From JAVJUS01 sp040220455 (GTDB lineage: Bacteria > Pseudomonadota > Alphaproteobacteria > DSM-16000 > Inquilinaceae): a stretch of DNA of 64,000 nt. Position 1 is the first letter of the stretch. Each line of letters begins with the position of its first letter. A model generated the notes under the pieces. That model did no database searches and was not told the DNA's origin. It was given only the letters and a program-made list of their open reading frames with translations. The translations under genes and the position numbers were made by a program. The stretch spans positions 1 to 64,000 of the forward strand of contig JAVJUS010000033.1 in assembly GCA_040220455.1 (NCBI GenBank), given 5' to 3'. This document shows, in pieces, positions 41,594 through 49,688 of the stretch.

Positions 41594-42881
41594 AGAGCGC
41601 GATTTCGGGCCAGATGATGACGAGGATGATCGCGAAGCCCTGCAGCCCGATGAAGGGCAGCATGCCCCGGAAAATGTCGGGGAGCTGGAGCTCGGGCGGC
41701 GCCACGCTCTTCAGGAAGAAGCAGGCGGGCCCGAAGGGAGGCGTGAGATAGCTGATCTGCATGTTCATGGTGAACAGCACGCCGAACCAGATCGGGTCGA
41801 AGCCGAGATCGGTGATGACCGGCACGAAGACCGGCATGGTCAGCAGCAGGATGCCGATCCAGTCCATGAACATGCCCAGCACGATCAGAATGGCCATCAT
41901 GACCAGGACGATCGCGATCGGCGCCAGCGGCAACCCGGCCATGAAGTCCTGCAGGAAGCGGGTGCCGCCCATGACGTTGTAGATCCCGATCAGCGCGGTC
42001 GCGCCGAAGGTGATCCACAACAGCTTGCCGCAGGTGACCAGGGTCTCCTGCAGCGCCTCGTTGAGCATGCGCCAGTTCAGCTCGCCCCGCATCGCGGCGA
42101 CGGCGAGCGTGCCGGCGACGCCGACGCCCGCCGCCTCGGAGACCGAGGCGATGCCGCCGTAGATGCTGCCCAGCACCCACACGGCGATGGCCATGGGCGC
42201 CAGCAGCCCCCGCAGCAGGCGCAACTTCTCCGCCGTCGTGGCGCGCTCCTCCACGGGCAGCGGCGGGCCGAGTTCGGGATTGATCCGGCAGCGGATCAGG
42301 ACATAGGCGACGTAGAGCGAGGCCAGCATCAGCCCCGGCACCGCGGCGGCGACGAACAGGTCCCCGATCGGCTGGGCCGCGGTCAGGCCATAGAAGATCA
42401 GCACGATGCTGGGCGGGATCATCGTGCCGAGCGAGCCGCCCGCGCAGATCACGCCCGAGGCCAGGCGCTTGTCGTAGCCCAGCCGGAGCATCTGGGGCAG
42501 CGCCATGAGGCCGAGCATCACGACCTCGCCGCCGATGATGCCCGTCACCGCGGCGATCAGCACGGCGACGATCGTCGTCTGGACGGCGACGCCGCCCGGC
42601 AGGCCGCCGGCCCATTTCGACATGGCGTTGTAGAGGTCTCGCGCGACGCCTGATCGCTCCAGCAGCGATGCCATCAGGATGAACATCGGCACCGCCACCA
42701 GGGCGTATTCCATCACGAAGCTGTAGACCCGGCTGGCCACCAGGGGCAGCCCCTGCGGCCCCAGCACCAGCAGGGTCGTGCCGATCGCGACGGCGCCCGT
42801 GACGAAGGCCAGCGGCAGGCCGATCAGCATGAGGCCGATCAGCGCGAGGACGATGAGGACGCTCGCGGTACCGATGTCCAA
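41571..42881 (-). CDS. dctM: TRAP transporter large membrane subunit (DctM)
   Basis: A 436-residue membrane protein with about twelve hydrophobic segments, starting TASVLIVLALIGLMLIGLPLAFVTGAVAIGTTLLV. Typical DctM motifs are VPMFILMASLLERSGVARDLY, GGEVVMLGLMALPQMLRLGYDKRLASGVICAGGSLGTMIPPSI, and GMFMDWIGILLLTMPVF. DctM is the ion-coupled transport subunit of TRAP importers, which move organic and sugar acids. It is 25 bases downstream of the small subunit gene. Confidence 0.93.
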   Translation of the reverse strand: MDIGTASVLIVLALIGLMLIGLPLAFVTGAVAIGTTLLVLGPQGLPLVASRVYSFVMEYALVAVPMFILMASLLERSGVARDLYNAMSKWAGGLPGGVAVQTTIVAVLIAAVTGIIGGEVVMLGLMALPQMLRLGYDKRLASGVICAGGSLGTMIPPSIVLIFYGLTAAQPIGDLFVAAAVPGLMLASLYVAYVLIRCRINPELGPPLPVEERATTAEKLRLLRGLLAPMAIAVWVLGSIYGGIASVSEAAGVGVAGTLAVAAMRGELNWRMLNEALQETLVTCGKLLWITFGATALIGIYNVMGGTRFLQDFMAGLPLAPIAIVLVMMAILIVLGMFMDWIGILLLTMPVFVPVITDLGFDPIWFGVLFTMNMQISYLTPPFGPACFFLKSVAPPELQLPDIFRGMLPFIGLQGFAIILVIIWPEIALWLPSVLR

Positions 42882-42906
42882 GGTCGTGTCTCCGAAGCGC
42901 GGGCGA

Positions 42907-43392
42907 TCAGTCCAGGGGCGCGCCGGTGCGGATCATGCGCACGGCGTGAGAAAGCGCCTGCAGCAGCATCAGCGCCGCCGAAACGGTGACGAGCGGCTTG
43001 ATGATGGCGGGCAGCGGCGGATTCCAGGCCGAGCCCGTGGTCTCCCACCCGAACAGGGCGCGCCAGCCCGATGCCCAGCCGGCGTAGACCAGCAGGCCGG
43101 CGAAGACGACGATGATGGCGAGGTGCAGGAAGCCGACGAGATACCGGCCGCGCTCGCCCATCCGGTCGTAGAGCGTGGTGATCGCGATGTGCGCGCGGCG
43201 CTCGAGCGCCACGGCACCGCCGAGCAGGAAGGCGACGGCGCAGAGCAGGACCGTCAGTTCGTGCGCCCAGACGGTGGGTCGATTGAAGAGGTAGCGCGCG
43301 ACGACCTCGTAGCAGGTCGCCACCGCGGCGAGGAGGAAGAACACCGCGCAGACCTTGCCGATCCAGCGGTTCAGCAGGTCGATCGCCGGCAT
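42907..43392 (-). CDS. dctQ: TRAP transporter small membrane subunit (DctQ)
   Basis: A 161-residue protein with four hydrophobic segments (KVCAVFFLLAAVATCYEVVARYLF, WAHELTVLLCAVAFLLGGAVAL, YLVGFLHLAIIVVFAGLLVYAG, LVTVSAALMLLQAL), the DctQ pattern, including the conserved R-Y-LFN and E-L motifs. The ATG at 43392 gives the usual length; the open frame runs further upstream across a hairpin without similarity. It sits between the binding protein and large subunit genes. Confidence 0.88.
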   Translation of the reverse strand: MPAIDLLNRWIGKVCAVFFLLAAVATCYEVVARYLFNRPTVWAHELTVLLCAVAFLLGGAVALERRAHIAITTLYDRMGERGRYLVGFLHLAIIVVFAGLLVYAGWASGWRALFGWETTGSAWNPPLPAIIKPLVTVSAALMLLQALSHAVRMIRTGAPLD

Positions 43393-43415
43393 GGCGGACC
43401 TCCTCGAAAGCCGGA

Positions 43416-43444
43416 CGGCCGGGCCGGTGGTGCCGGCCCGGCCG
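43416..43444 (-). terminator. GC-rich stem-loop between dctP and dctQ
   Basis: cggccgggccgg (43416-43427) pairs perfectly with ccggcccggccg (43433-43444) around a five-base loop, 18 bases after the binding-protein stop (43463). No T-run; the same placement is seen after other binding-protein genes in this window. Confidence 0.6.
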
Positions 43445-43462
43445 ATCACGACCGCGTGGCGA

Positions 43463-44482
43463 TCAGTCCAGCAGACCCAGGGTCTGCATGAACTCGACAT
43501 TCGCGTCATAGGCCCGCTGCGCCATCTCGCTGCGCTCGGCGTAGTCGGCCCAGATGCCGCGGGCGGTCTCCCGCATGGCCAGACGGTCCTCGGTCGACCA
43601 GTCGATCACCTCGACGCCCTCGGCGGCATCCTCGGCGATGGCAGGACCCTCGGCGACCATGTCCTCGAGATTGATCATCACGGTCAGGTCGCGCGCCGCC
43701 ATCTCCAGGATGGCCTGGATGTCCTCGGGCTGGCTGTCGAACTTCGACTTGGCGAAGGACACGGCGAGCACCGGCATCGAATGGAAGTGCAGCAGCGGGT
43801 AGGGCGCGATGTCGTGCAGGCCCGACTGCTGGTTCATGACGTAGCTCGAATAGTCGGCCGCCTCGATGACGCCCTTCTCCAGAGAGGTGTAGACCTCGGT
43901 CCCTGGCAGGTTGACCGGCGCGGCGCCCATCTCGCGGAACAGCTCGGCCGCCAGGCCTTCGGGCGCGCGGATCTTGACGCCCTCGATGTCCTCGACCGTG
44001 CGGATCGGCACGGCGGAGACCAGGCTCTCGATGCCCGAATTGCCGCAGCCGGCGAGGTGGACGCCGAAATCGGACAGGATCTCGCGGAACAACTCCTTGC
44101 CGCCGCCCAGCTCGCAGAACGCCAGCGCCTGGTCCCAGGACTCGTACCCGCCGACCATGTCGCCGAGCATGGCGAGCGCCGGCTCGCGGCCGGAGAAGTA
44201 GACCGGCGAGGTGATGTCGCCGTCGATGATGCCCTGGCTCATCGCGTCGATCGTCTCGTTGTAGGCGACGATGGCGCCGCCCGGCAGGACCTCCAGCTCG
44301 AGCCGGCCGCCCAGCATCACGTTGACGCGTTCGGCCCAGGCGACCTCCGCCTGATAGACGGGGTGGCCCGTCGGCAGATGCGACTGGATGCGCCAGGTCT
44401 CGGCCTGGGCGGCGGTGGCGGCCGTGGCGATGGCCGTCGTGGCGGCCAGGGCCGCGAGGCATCCTCGGAGTCGTGGCGTCAT
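43463..44482 (-). CDS. dctP: TRAP transporter periplasmic binding protein (DctP)
   Basis: A 339-residue secreted binding protein with signal peptide (LAALAATTAIATAATAAQAETW, cleavage near residue 27). The mature start WRIQSHLPTGHPVYQAEVAWAERVN and the later RTVEDIEGVKIRAPEGLAAELFREMGAAPVNLPGTEVYTSLEKGVIEAAD follow the DctP plan, in which an arginine (KIRAPEG) contacts the carboxylate of the ligand. A ggggaggggagg ribosome site precedes the ATG at 44482. An in-frame upstream start would lie inside the operator at 44569-44584 and is rejected. Confidence 0.92.
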   Translation of the reverse strand: MTPRLRGCLAALAATTAIATAATAAQAETWRIQSHLPTGHPVYQAEVAWAERVNVMLGGRLELEVLPGGAIVAYNETIDAMSQGIIDGDITSPVYFSGREPALAMLGDMVGGYESWDQALAFCELGGGKELFREILSDFGVHLAGCGNSGIESLVSAVPIRTVEDIEGVKIRAPEGLAAELFREMGAAPVNLPGTEVYTSLEKGVIEAADYSSYVMNQQSGLHDIAPYPLLHFHSMPVLAVSFAKSKFDSQPEDIQAILEMAARDLTVMINLEDMVAEGPAIAEDAAEGVEVIDWSTEDRLAMRETARGIWADYAERSEMAQRAYDANVEFMQTLGLLD

Positions 44483-44568
44483 GGTCGTCCTCCCCTCCCC
44501 GTCGGGTTCTTGGTACGGGCGCCGGCGCAAACTCTTGCCGCTCCCGACTCCCGCGGTATGATCACGAG

Positions 44569-44584
44569 ATGATAGCGCTATCAT
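44569..44584. promoter_or_regulatory. LacI-type operator, site 2 (perfect palindrome)
   Basis: atgatagcgctatcat is a perfect 16-bp palindrome, 45 bases upstream of the second enolase-superfamily gene and about 87 upstream of dctP, so it can control both divergent units. It is the best copy of the four-site family. Confidence 0.75.
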
Positions 44585-44628
44585 TAGCGCACCCCGGTGT
44601 GCGGGTCAACGACGGGAGATCGGGCAGG

Positions 44629-45795
44629 ATGGCGACAATCGACAGGGTGGAAATTCACGAATTCGCCTACGAGGCGGAAAATCTGGGATTGGAGGGCGCG
44701 TCGATGAATATCGGCTTCGCCCCGGGTTCCCGGGTCCGGCTGAGCAAGTACGCCATCGTGCTGCGCACGAACGAGGGCGCGACCGGCGAGTACGTCGCCC
44801 TCTGGGGGGCGTCGGGCGGCTCGCTCGGCCAGGCGCTCGCGCTCGCCCCGCGGCTGGTCGGCGCCGACCCGGAAGACCGCGAGGCGATCTTCGACGACCT
44901 CAAGCGGGATATCCGCCAGACCGACCACATGGGCCATGGCCCGCTCGACATCGCGCTGTGGGACCTGGCCGGCAAGCGCGCGGGCATGAGCGTCGCCGCC
45001 CTGCTCGGCCGCTACCGCCGACGCCTGCCGGCCTATGCCAGCACCTACCACGGCGACCGCAACGGCGGGCTCGACAGCGCGGCGGCCTTCGTCGAATTCG
45101 CCGCCCGGTGCCGCGATGTGGGCTATCGCGCCTTCAAGATCCATGGCTGGCACGACGGCGACGCGCGCGAGGAAGCCGCGAACGTCACCGCGGTGGCGAA
45201 GGCCCATGGCGACGCGATGACCCTGATGCTCGACCCCGCCTGCGAGCTCAGGACCTTCGCCGACGCCCTCTATGTCGGGCAGGCCTGCGACGATGCCGGG
45301 TACTTCTGGTACGAGGATCCGTTCCGCGACGGCGGCACCTCGGCCCATGCCCACCGCAAGCTGCGCGAGCGCCTGCGCACGCCGCTGCTGATGACCGAAC
45401 ATGTCCGCGGAATCGAGCCGAAGGCCGACTTCGTGCTCGCCGGCGGCACCGATTTCCTGCGCGCCGACCCGGAATACGACATGGGCATCACCGGCTGCAT
45501 GAAGATCGCCCATCTGGCCGAAGCGCTGGGCCTCGACGTGGAGATCCACGCCAGCGGGCCGGCCCATCGCGCCTGCATGGCGGCGATCCGCAACACGAAC
45601 TTCTACGAAGTCGCCCTGGTCGGGCCGGACTGCCCCAACGCCCTGCCGCCGGTCTACGCCTGCGGCTATACCGACGAGCTCGACTGCATCGACGCCGACG
45701 GCTGCGTGCCGGTGCCCGACGGGCCCGGCCTGGGCGTCACCTACGACTGGGACTTCATCCGACGCGGACTGGCCCGCACCCATGTCTTCGAGTGA
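44629..45795 (+). CDS. Mandelate racemase/muconate lactonizing family enzyme
   Basis: A 388-residue enolase-superfamily member. Candidate metal ligands are Asp202 (MLMLDPACEL), Glu229 (FWYEDPF) and Glu257 (MTEHVRG). Lys170 in FKIHGW and His307 in EIHASG occupy the positions of acid-base residues on opposite faces. The ATG at 44629 begins MATIDRVEIHEF. It shares the control region of the TRAP importer and is a different subgroup from the dehydratase at 39216, so it may act on a second acid sugar or an earlier step. Dehydration or racemisation cannot be separated from sequence alone. Confidence 0.85.
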   Translation: MATIDRVEIHEFAYEAENLGLEGASMNIGFAPGSRVRLSKYAIVLRTNEGATGEYVALWGASGGSLGQALALAPRLVGADPEDREAIFDDLKRDIRQTDHMGHGPLDIALWDLAGKRAGMSVAALLGRYRRRLPAYASTYHGDRNGGLDSAAAFVEFAARCRDVGYRAFKIHGWHDGDAREEAANVTAVAKAHGDAMTLMLDPACELRTFADALYVGQACDDAGYFWYEDPFRDGGTSAHAHRKLRERLRTPLLMTEHVRGIEPKADFVLAGGTDFLRADPEYDMGITGCMKIAHLAEALGLDVEIHASGPAHRACMAAIRNTNFYEVALVGPDCPNALPPVYACGYTDELDCIDADGCVPVPDGPGLGVTYDWDFIRRGLARTHVFE

Positions 45796-45810
45796 CTCGG
45801 GGAAAGGCCG

Positions 45811-46695
45811 TCAGAGAGGGCCGAGCCGCGCCGCCAGCCGCCGCACGACCGCCGCGCCGAACTCGGTGGCGACGTCGGCGGGCTGGCGTTGCGGGACGGG
45901 ATCGAGCCCCAGCCGGGCGGCGAGCAGCATCTTGCCGTAGAGCAGGAAGTGATCGATGCCCTGCATGACGAAGGAGACGGCGGGGGCGAGCCGTTCGTAG
46001 AGGGCGTCCGCCCTGTCCGCGTCGCCGGCGGCATGGGCCGCGAAGATCGCCGTCTGCAGGTCGATCGTCTCCGTCGCCGGCATCATCCCGCAGCAGCCAC
46101 CGCGCAGGTTTTCCACCAGCTCGAGACCGCACCGGCCGTTGAGAATCGCGAAGCCGTCGCCCAGCGCTTCGGCCATGCGCGCGACCGAGACTGCCGTGCC
46201 CTCGGCCTTCACGATGGTGACGTTGGGCGCGAGGCCGCGGAGCCGCTCGAAGCCGGCCGCGCTCAGGCCGTGGCCCAGGAACTCCGGCGCGTTCTGGATC
46301 GCTACCGGCGCGTCGACCGCCCCGGCGACGCGGGCGAAATGCTCGACCAGACCCGCCTCCCCGCCCCCCCGGGAGGGCGGCGGCTGGAGGATGATCCAGG
46401 ACGCGCCGTTGGCCAGCGCCACGCGGGCCATGTCCACCTGGTCGTCGACGCTCGTCTCCGCACAAGTCACGGCGAGCGGCAGGCGACCGCCGAGGTCCCA
46501 CGCCGTCCACTCGACGACAGTGCGGCGCTCCGCGGCGGACAGCTTGTGGACCTCCGTGCCCAGGCCGAGCACGGCGACCCCGGACGCGCCGGCCGACACG
46601 CAAAGCTCCACCTGACGCGCCATGAGACCAGGGTCGAGCGACCCGTCGCGGCCGAACAGGGCGTATTGGAAGGCATGGATGCCGGTGGGGCGCAT
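45811..46695 (-). CDS. DapA-superfamily aldolase/lyase
   Basis: A 294-residue TIM-barrel protein of the dihydrodipicolinate synthase/N-acetylneuraminate lyase family. The Schiff-base lysine is Lys163 in VTIVKAEGT. The usual tyrosine of the YNxP motif is absent: the segment reads VAIQNAPEFLG with Gln134 there. The GTTGE phosphate/carboxylate loop is also altered (LGTEVHKLS). In this cluster it could split a 2-keto-3-deoxy sugar acid to pyruvate and an aldehyde, but the changed tyrosine makes the mechanism uncertain. It is divergent from the PhyH gene, with an operator next to each. Confidence 0.82.
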   Translation of the reverse strand: MRPTGIHAFQYALFGRDGSLDPGLMARQVELCVSAGASGVAVLGLGTEVHKLSAAERRTVVEWTAWDLGGRLPLAVTCAETSVDDQVDMARVALANGASWIILQPPPSRGGGEAGLVEHFARVAGAVDAPVAIQNAPEFLGHGLSAAGFERLRGLAPNVTIVKAEGTAVSVARMAEALGDGFAILNGRCGLELVENLRGGCCGMMPATETIDLQTAIFAAHAAGDADRADALYERLAPAVSFVMQGIDHFLLYGKMLLAARLGLDPVPQRQPADVATEFGAAVVRRLAARLGPL

Positions 46696-46738
46696 GGTTT
46701 CGGGCTCTTCCTCCGGCCGGGAGACGGCACTCCCGGCA

Positions 46739-46754
46739 ATGATAGCGCTACCAT
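46739..46754. promoter_or_regulatory. LacI-type operator, site 3 (atgatagcgctaccat)
   Basis: A 16-bp near-palindrome sharing 15 of 16 bases with the perfect site at 44569. It lies 44 bases upstream of the DapA-type gene, on its promoter side. Confidence 0.7.
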
Positions 46755-46841
46755 CCGCAACAGAGGATTACTTGCCGATGATGTTTCGCGCGATTATGAT
46801 AACTCTGTTCCGGTTTGTCGAGCGCCGCACCCGCGCCATGA

Positions 46842-46857
46842 ATGTGAGCGCTAACAT
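46842..46857. promoter_or_regulatory. LacI-type operator, site 4 (atgtgagcgctaacat)
   Basis: A 16-bp near-palindrome with the agcgct core, 26 bases upstream of the PhyH-type start codon. Together with site 3 it gives each side of this divergent region its own operator, 103 bases apart. Confidence 0.65.
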
Positions 46858-46882
46858 TAACCGATCAGGAAGGGGAACCGCC

Positions 46883-47752
46883 ATGTTGAGCCCGGAGGAG
46901 ATCGACCGCTACCGCCGCGACGGGTTCCTGCTGGTCGAGAACGCGCTGAGTGGCGACGAGGTCGCCGCCATGCGCGCGGAAATCGCGCGGATCGTCGAGC
47001 GGGCGCGCGGCTTGGAGGAAGGCGACGACGTCTTCGAGTTCGAGGACGGCCACAGCCCCGACGCCCCGCGCGTGCGCCGGATCAAGAAGCCGCACCAGGT
47101 CGCCCCGTTCTTCCGCGACCTGCTCGCCATCCCGCGCGTGATCGAGCCCGTGACCGACCTGCTCGGGCCGAACGTCCGGCTGCAGAGCAGCAAGCTCAAC
47201 ATGAAGTCGGCCGAATACGGCGCGTCGGTCGAATGGCACCAGGACTGGGCCTTCTACCCTCACACCAACGACGACATCCTGGCGATCGGCATCTTCGTCG
47301 ACGACGTCGACACGGAGAACGGGCCGCTGATGGCCGTGCCGGGCAGCCATCGCGGCCCCGTTCTCGACCATCACCATGGCGGCGTCTTCTGCGGCGCGGT
47401 CGACCCGGGGGCCGAGGGGGTCGATCTCGACCGCGCGGTCCGGCTCACCGGCCCCGCCGGCTCGATGTCGATCCACCACGTGCGCACGCTGCACGGCTCG
47501 GATTTCAACCGCTCCGGCCGGAGCCGGGGGCTGCTGCTCTACGAGCTGACGGCCGCCGATGCGTGGCCGCTGGTCGGCACCATGTCGCCCTTCGGCGGGC
47601 TGGAGGAGTACGACGGCCGCATGGTCGCCGGCGAACCGACCCTGGCGCCCCGCCTGGAATCGGTGCCGGTCCGCATGCCCCTGCCGATGCCCGCCGACGT
47701 GACCTCGATCTATCAGGCCCAGAAGCGGGCCGGGCAGAAGGCCTTCACCTGA
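46883..47752 (+). CDS. Phytanoyl-CoA dioxygenase (PhyH) family Fe(II)/2-oxoglutarate oxygenase
   Basis: A 289-residue protein with a double-stranded beta-helix oxygenase signature: His119 and Asp121 in VEWHQDWAF, a distal His (His205 in RTLHGSDFN) and an arginine about 11 residues later for 2-oxoglutarate. GPLMAVPGSHRG is also typical. A gaaggggaacc site precedes the ATG at 46883. Bacterial PhyH proteins hydroxylate many small molecules. Its operator ties it to the sugar-acid regulon, where it may oxidise the substrate or a side chain before the dehydratases act. Confidence 0.88.
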   Translation: MLSPEEIDRYRRDGFLLVENALSGDEVAAMRAEIARIVERARGLEEGDDVFEFEDGHSPDAPRVRRIKKPHQVAPFFRDLLAIPRVIEPVTDLLGPNVRLQSSKLNMKSAEYGASVEWHQDWAFYPHTNDDILAIGIFVDDVDTENGPLMAVPGSHRGPVLDHHHGGVFCGAVDPGAEGVDLDRAVRLTGPAGSMSIHHVRTLHGSDFNRSGRSRGLLLYELTAADAWPLVGTMSPFGGLEEYDGRMVAGEPTLAPRLESVPVRMPLPMPADVTSIYQAQKRAGQKAFT

Positions 47753-47770
47753 CGCATCGGGGCGGCGGTC

Positions 47771-48847
47771 TCACGGGAGCCGTCGGCCGCTCGCCGCGTC
47801 GAAGACATGAAGGCGGTGCCGGCTCACACAAAGCGTGATCGCCGCGCCCTCCTCGAAGCGCGAGAGATGGCGCTCCTCGAAGACACCCTTGAAGCGGGTG
47901 TCGCCATGGCGCAGCGTGACGATTCCCCGGGCACCCAGCATCTCGACGAACTCCACATGGAATGCGCTCTCGAAGCCGCGTTCGCCGGGCTCCAGGGCGT
48001 CGGGCAGTTCGAGGTCGTCGGGCCGGACGCCGACCACGACGTCGGTCCCGTCGCCGCCGTAGCCAGGCGCCTCGAAGCGACCGACCGGCGTGTCCACGCC
48101 GCCGGGCACGGCGCGGCCTCTCACGAAATTCATGGCGGGGCTGCCGACGAAGCCCGCCACCATCAGGCTCACCGGCCGGAAATAGACCTCCTCGGGAGAG
48201 CCCGTCTGCTCGATCGTGCCCGCGTTCATCACCACGATGCGGTCGGCCATCGTCATCGCCTCTTCCTGGTCGTGCGTGACATAGACCGTCGTGGCCCCGA
48301 GATCGCGGTGGAGGCGCAGGAGTTCTGTGCGCATCTCGACGCGCAGCTTGGCGTCCAGGTTGCTCAGCGGCTCGTCGAACAGGAACAGGTTGGGGTCGCG
48401 CACGATCGCCCTGCCGATCGCGACGCGCTGCTGCTGGCCGCCGGAGAGCTGCCGCGGCTTGCGGTCGAGGAGCTCGGTGATCTCGAGCATGCGGGCGGCC
48501 TTCTCCACCGCGGCCCGGATCTCCTTCTTGGGGATTCCCCGCGCCTTGAGCCCGAAGCCCATGTTCTCTGCGATCGTCATGCTCGGGTAGAGCGCGTAGT
48601 TCTGGAAGACCATCGCGACATCGCGCTGGCGCGGCTCGAGCGTCGAGACGTCGCGGTCCCCGATCCGGATCTCGCCGGAGGTCTGGCTCTCCAGGCCGGC
48701 GAGGATCCGCAGCGTCGTCGACTTGCCGCATCCCGACGGCCCGAGCAGCACGGTGAACTGCCGGGGCTCGATCGTCAGGTCGATGCCCTTGAGGATCTCG
48801 AGCGCGCCGAACGACTTGCGCAGGTTTTTCAGGCTGGCCCCTGCCAT
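47771..48847 (-). CDS. CUT1 sugar ABC importer ATPase (UgpC/MalK/MsmX class)
   Basis: A 358-residue ATPase with Walker A GPSGCGKSTTLRILAG, Q-loop MVFQNYALYPSMT, signature LSGGQQQRVAIGRAIV, Walker B LFLFDEPLSNLDAKLR and switch histidine in YVTHDQEEAMTMADRI. A C-terminal regulatory domain of the MalK type follows (VVVGVRPDDLELPD). It ends the operon running from DeoR at 55179. Because the second CUT1 importer (58494-61630) has no ATPase of its own, this subunit might serve both. Confidence 0.92.
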   Translation of the reverse strand: MAGASLKNLRKSFGALEILKGIDLTIEPRQFTVLLGPSGCGKSTTLRILAGLESQTSGEIRIGDRDVSTLEPRQRDVAMVFQNYALYPSMTIAENMGFGLKARGIPKKEIRAAVEKAARMLEITELLDRKPRQLSGGQQQRVAIGRAIVRDPNLFLFDEPLSNLDAKLRVEMRTELLRLHRDLGATTVYVTHDQEEAMTMADRIVVMNAGTIEQTGSPEEVYFRPVSLMVAGFVGSPAMNFVRGRAVPGGVDTPVGRFEAPGYGGDGTDVVVGVRPDDLELPDALEPGERGFESAFHVEFVEMLGARGIVTLRHGDTRFKGVFEERHLSRFEEGAAITLCVSRHRLHVFDAASGRRLP

Positions 48848-48856
48848 TGACGGTCC

Positions 48857-49684
48857 TCAGGTCTTTACGGCGCCGCCGCCGAGGCTGCGGATGAGGTGCT
48901 TCTGGATGAAGAAGGACGCGACGAGGATCGGCAGGATGGCGAGCAGGATCGCCACCGCCATCTTGCCCATGTCGATGCCTCGGAACGTCCAGAATCCCGC
49001 GATCGCGACGGGCAGCGTGCGGCTCTCGCCCCCCGTCAGGATGAGGGCGTAGAAGAGGTCGTTCCACGACAGCACGAAGCCGAAGACGCCCGCCCCGGCG
49101 ATTCCGGGCCGGACGGTCGGCACGATGACCCGCAGGAACGCCTGGAACTGCGTCCAGCCGTCGATCATCGCCTGTTCCTCGAGTTCCTTGGGAACCTCGT
49201 CGAAGAACCCGACCAGGAACCAGGTGACCACGGGCGTGACCAGCGTCAGGTGGGTGATGACGACCCCCGTTCGGGTATCGATCAGCCCGAGGCGGTAGAA
49301 GACGAGGAACATCGGCAGGATCAGGATCGCCGGCGGAATCATGGCGGCCGAGAGGATGACAAAGCGCGCCGGTCCCCCGGACTTGAAGCGGGAGAACGAA
49401 TACGCCGCCGGGCAGCCGACCAGCAGAGCGATCGCGACCGTGGTCGTGGAGACGATCAGGCTGTTCAGGATGTTGAAGGGAACGTCGGAGTCGAGCAGCA
49501 CGTCGGTCCAGTTGGCGAAGGACGGCGCGAACCACCAGACATCCGGCTCGGCAACCAGGTTCGGCGGCTTGAGCGACGTCAGCATGATGTAGACGAAGGG
49601 GAACAGCACGATGGCGACCGCCACGGTCACGGCGGCCTCGACGGCCAGCTGCGTGGCGCGGCGCCCCGGCGGGTTCGCGGACAT
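48857..49684 (-). CDS. CUT1 sugar ABC importer permease (MalG class)
   Basis: A 275-residue permease starting MSANPPGRRATQLAVEAAVTVAVAIVLFPFVYIMLTSLK, with the typical MalG first helix and six hydrophobic segments in all. The EAA loop is ELEEQAMIDGWTQFQAFLRVIVPTVRPGIAG. It lies 9 bases from the ATPase and 4 from its partner permease. Confidence 0.9.
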   Translation of the reverse strand: MSANPPGRRATQLAVEAAVTVAVAIVLFPFVYIMLTSLKPPNLVAEPDVWWFAPSFANWTDVLLDSDVPFNILNSLIVSTTTVAIALLVGCPAAYSFSRFKSGGPARFVILSAAMIPPAILILPMFLVFYRLGLIDTRTGVVITHLTLVTPVVTWFLVGFFDEVPKELEEQAMIDGWTQFQAFLRVIVPTVRPGIAGAGVFGFVLSWNDLFYALILTGGESRTLPVAIAGFWTFRGIDMGKMAVAILLAILPILVASFFIQKHLIRSLGGGAVKT

Positions 49685-49688
49685 CGGC

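Noticed and set aside
44473..44628. Upstream extension of the second enolase-superfamily gene
   Set aside because: The extra 52 residues would span the divergent promoter and the perfect LacI-type palindrome and have no similarity to the family.
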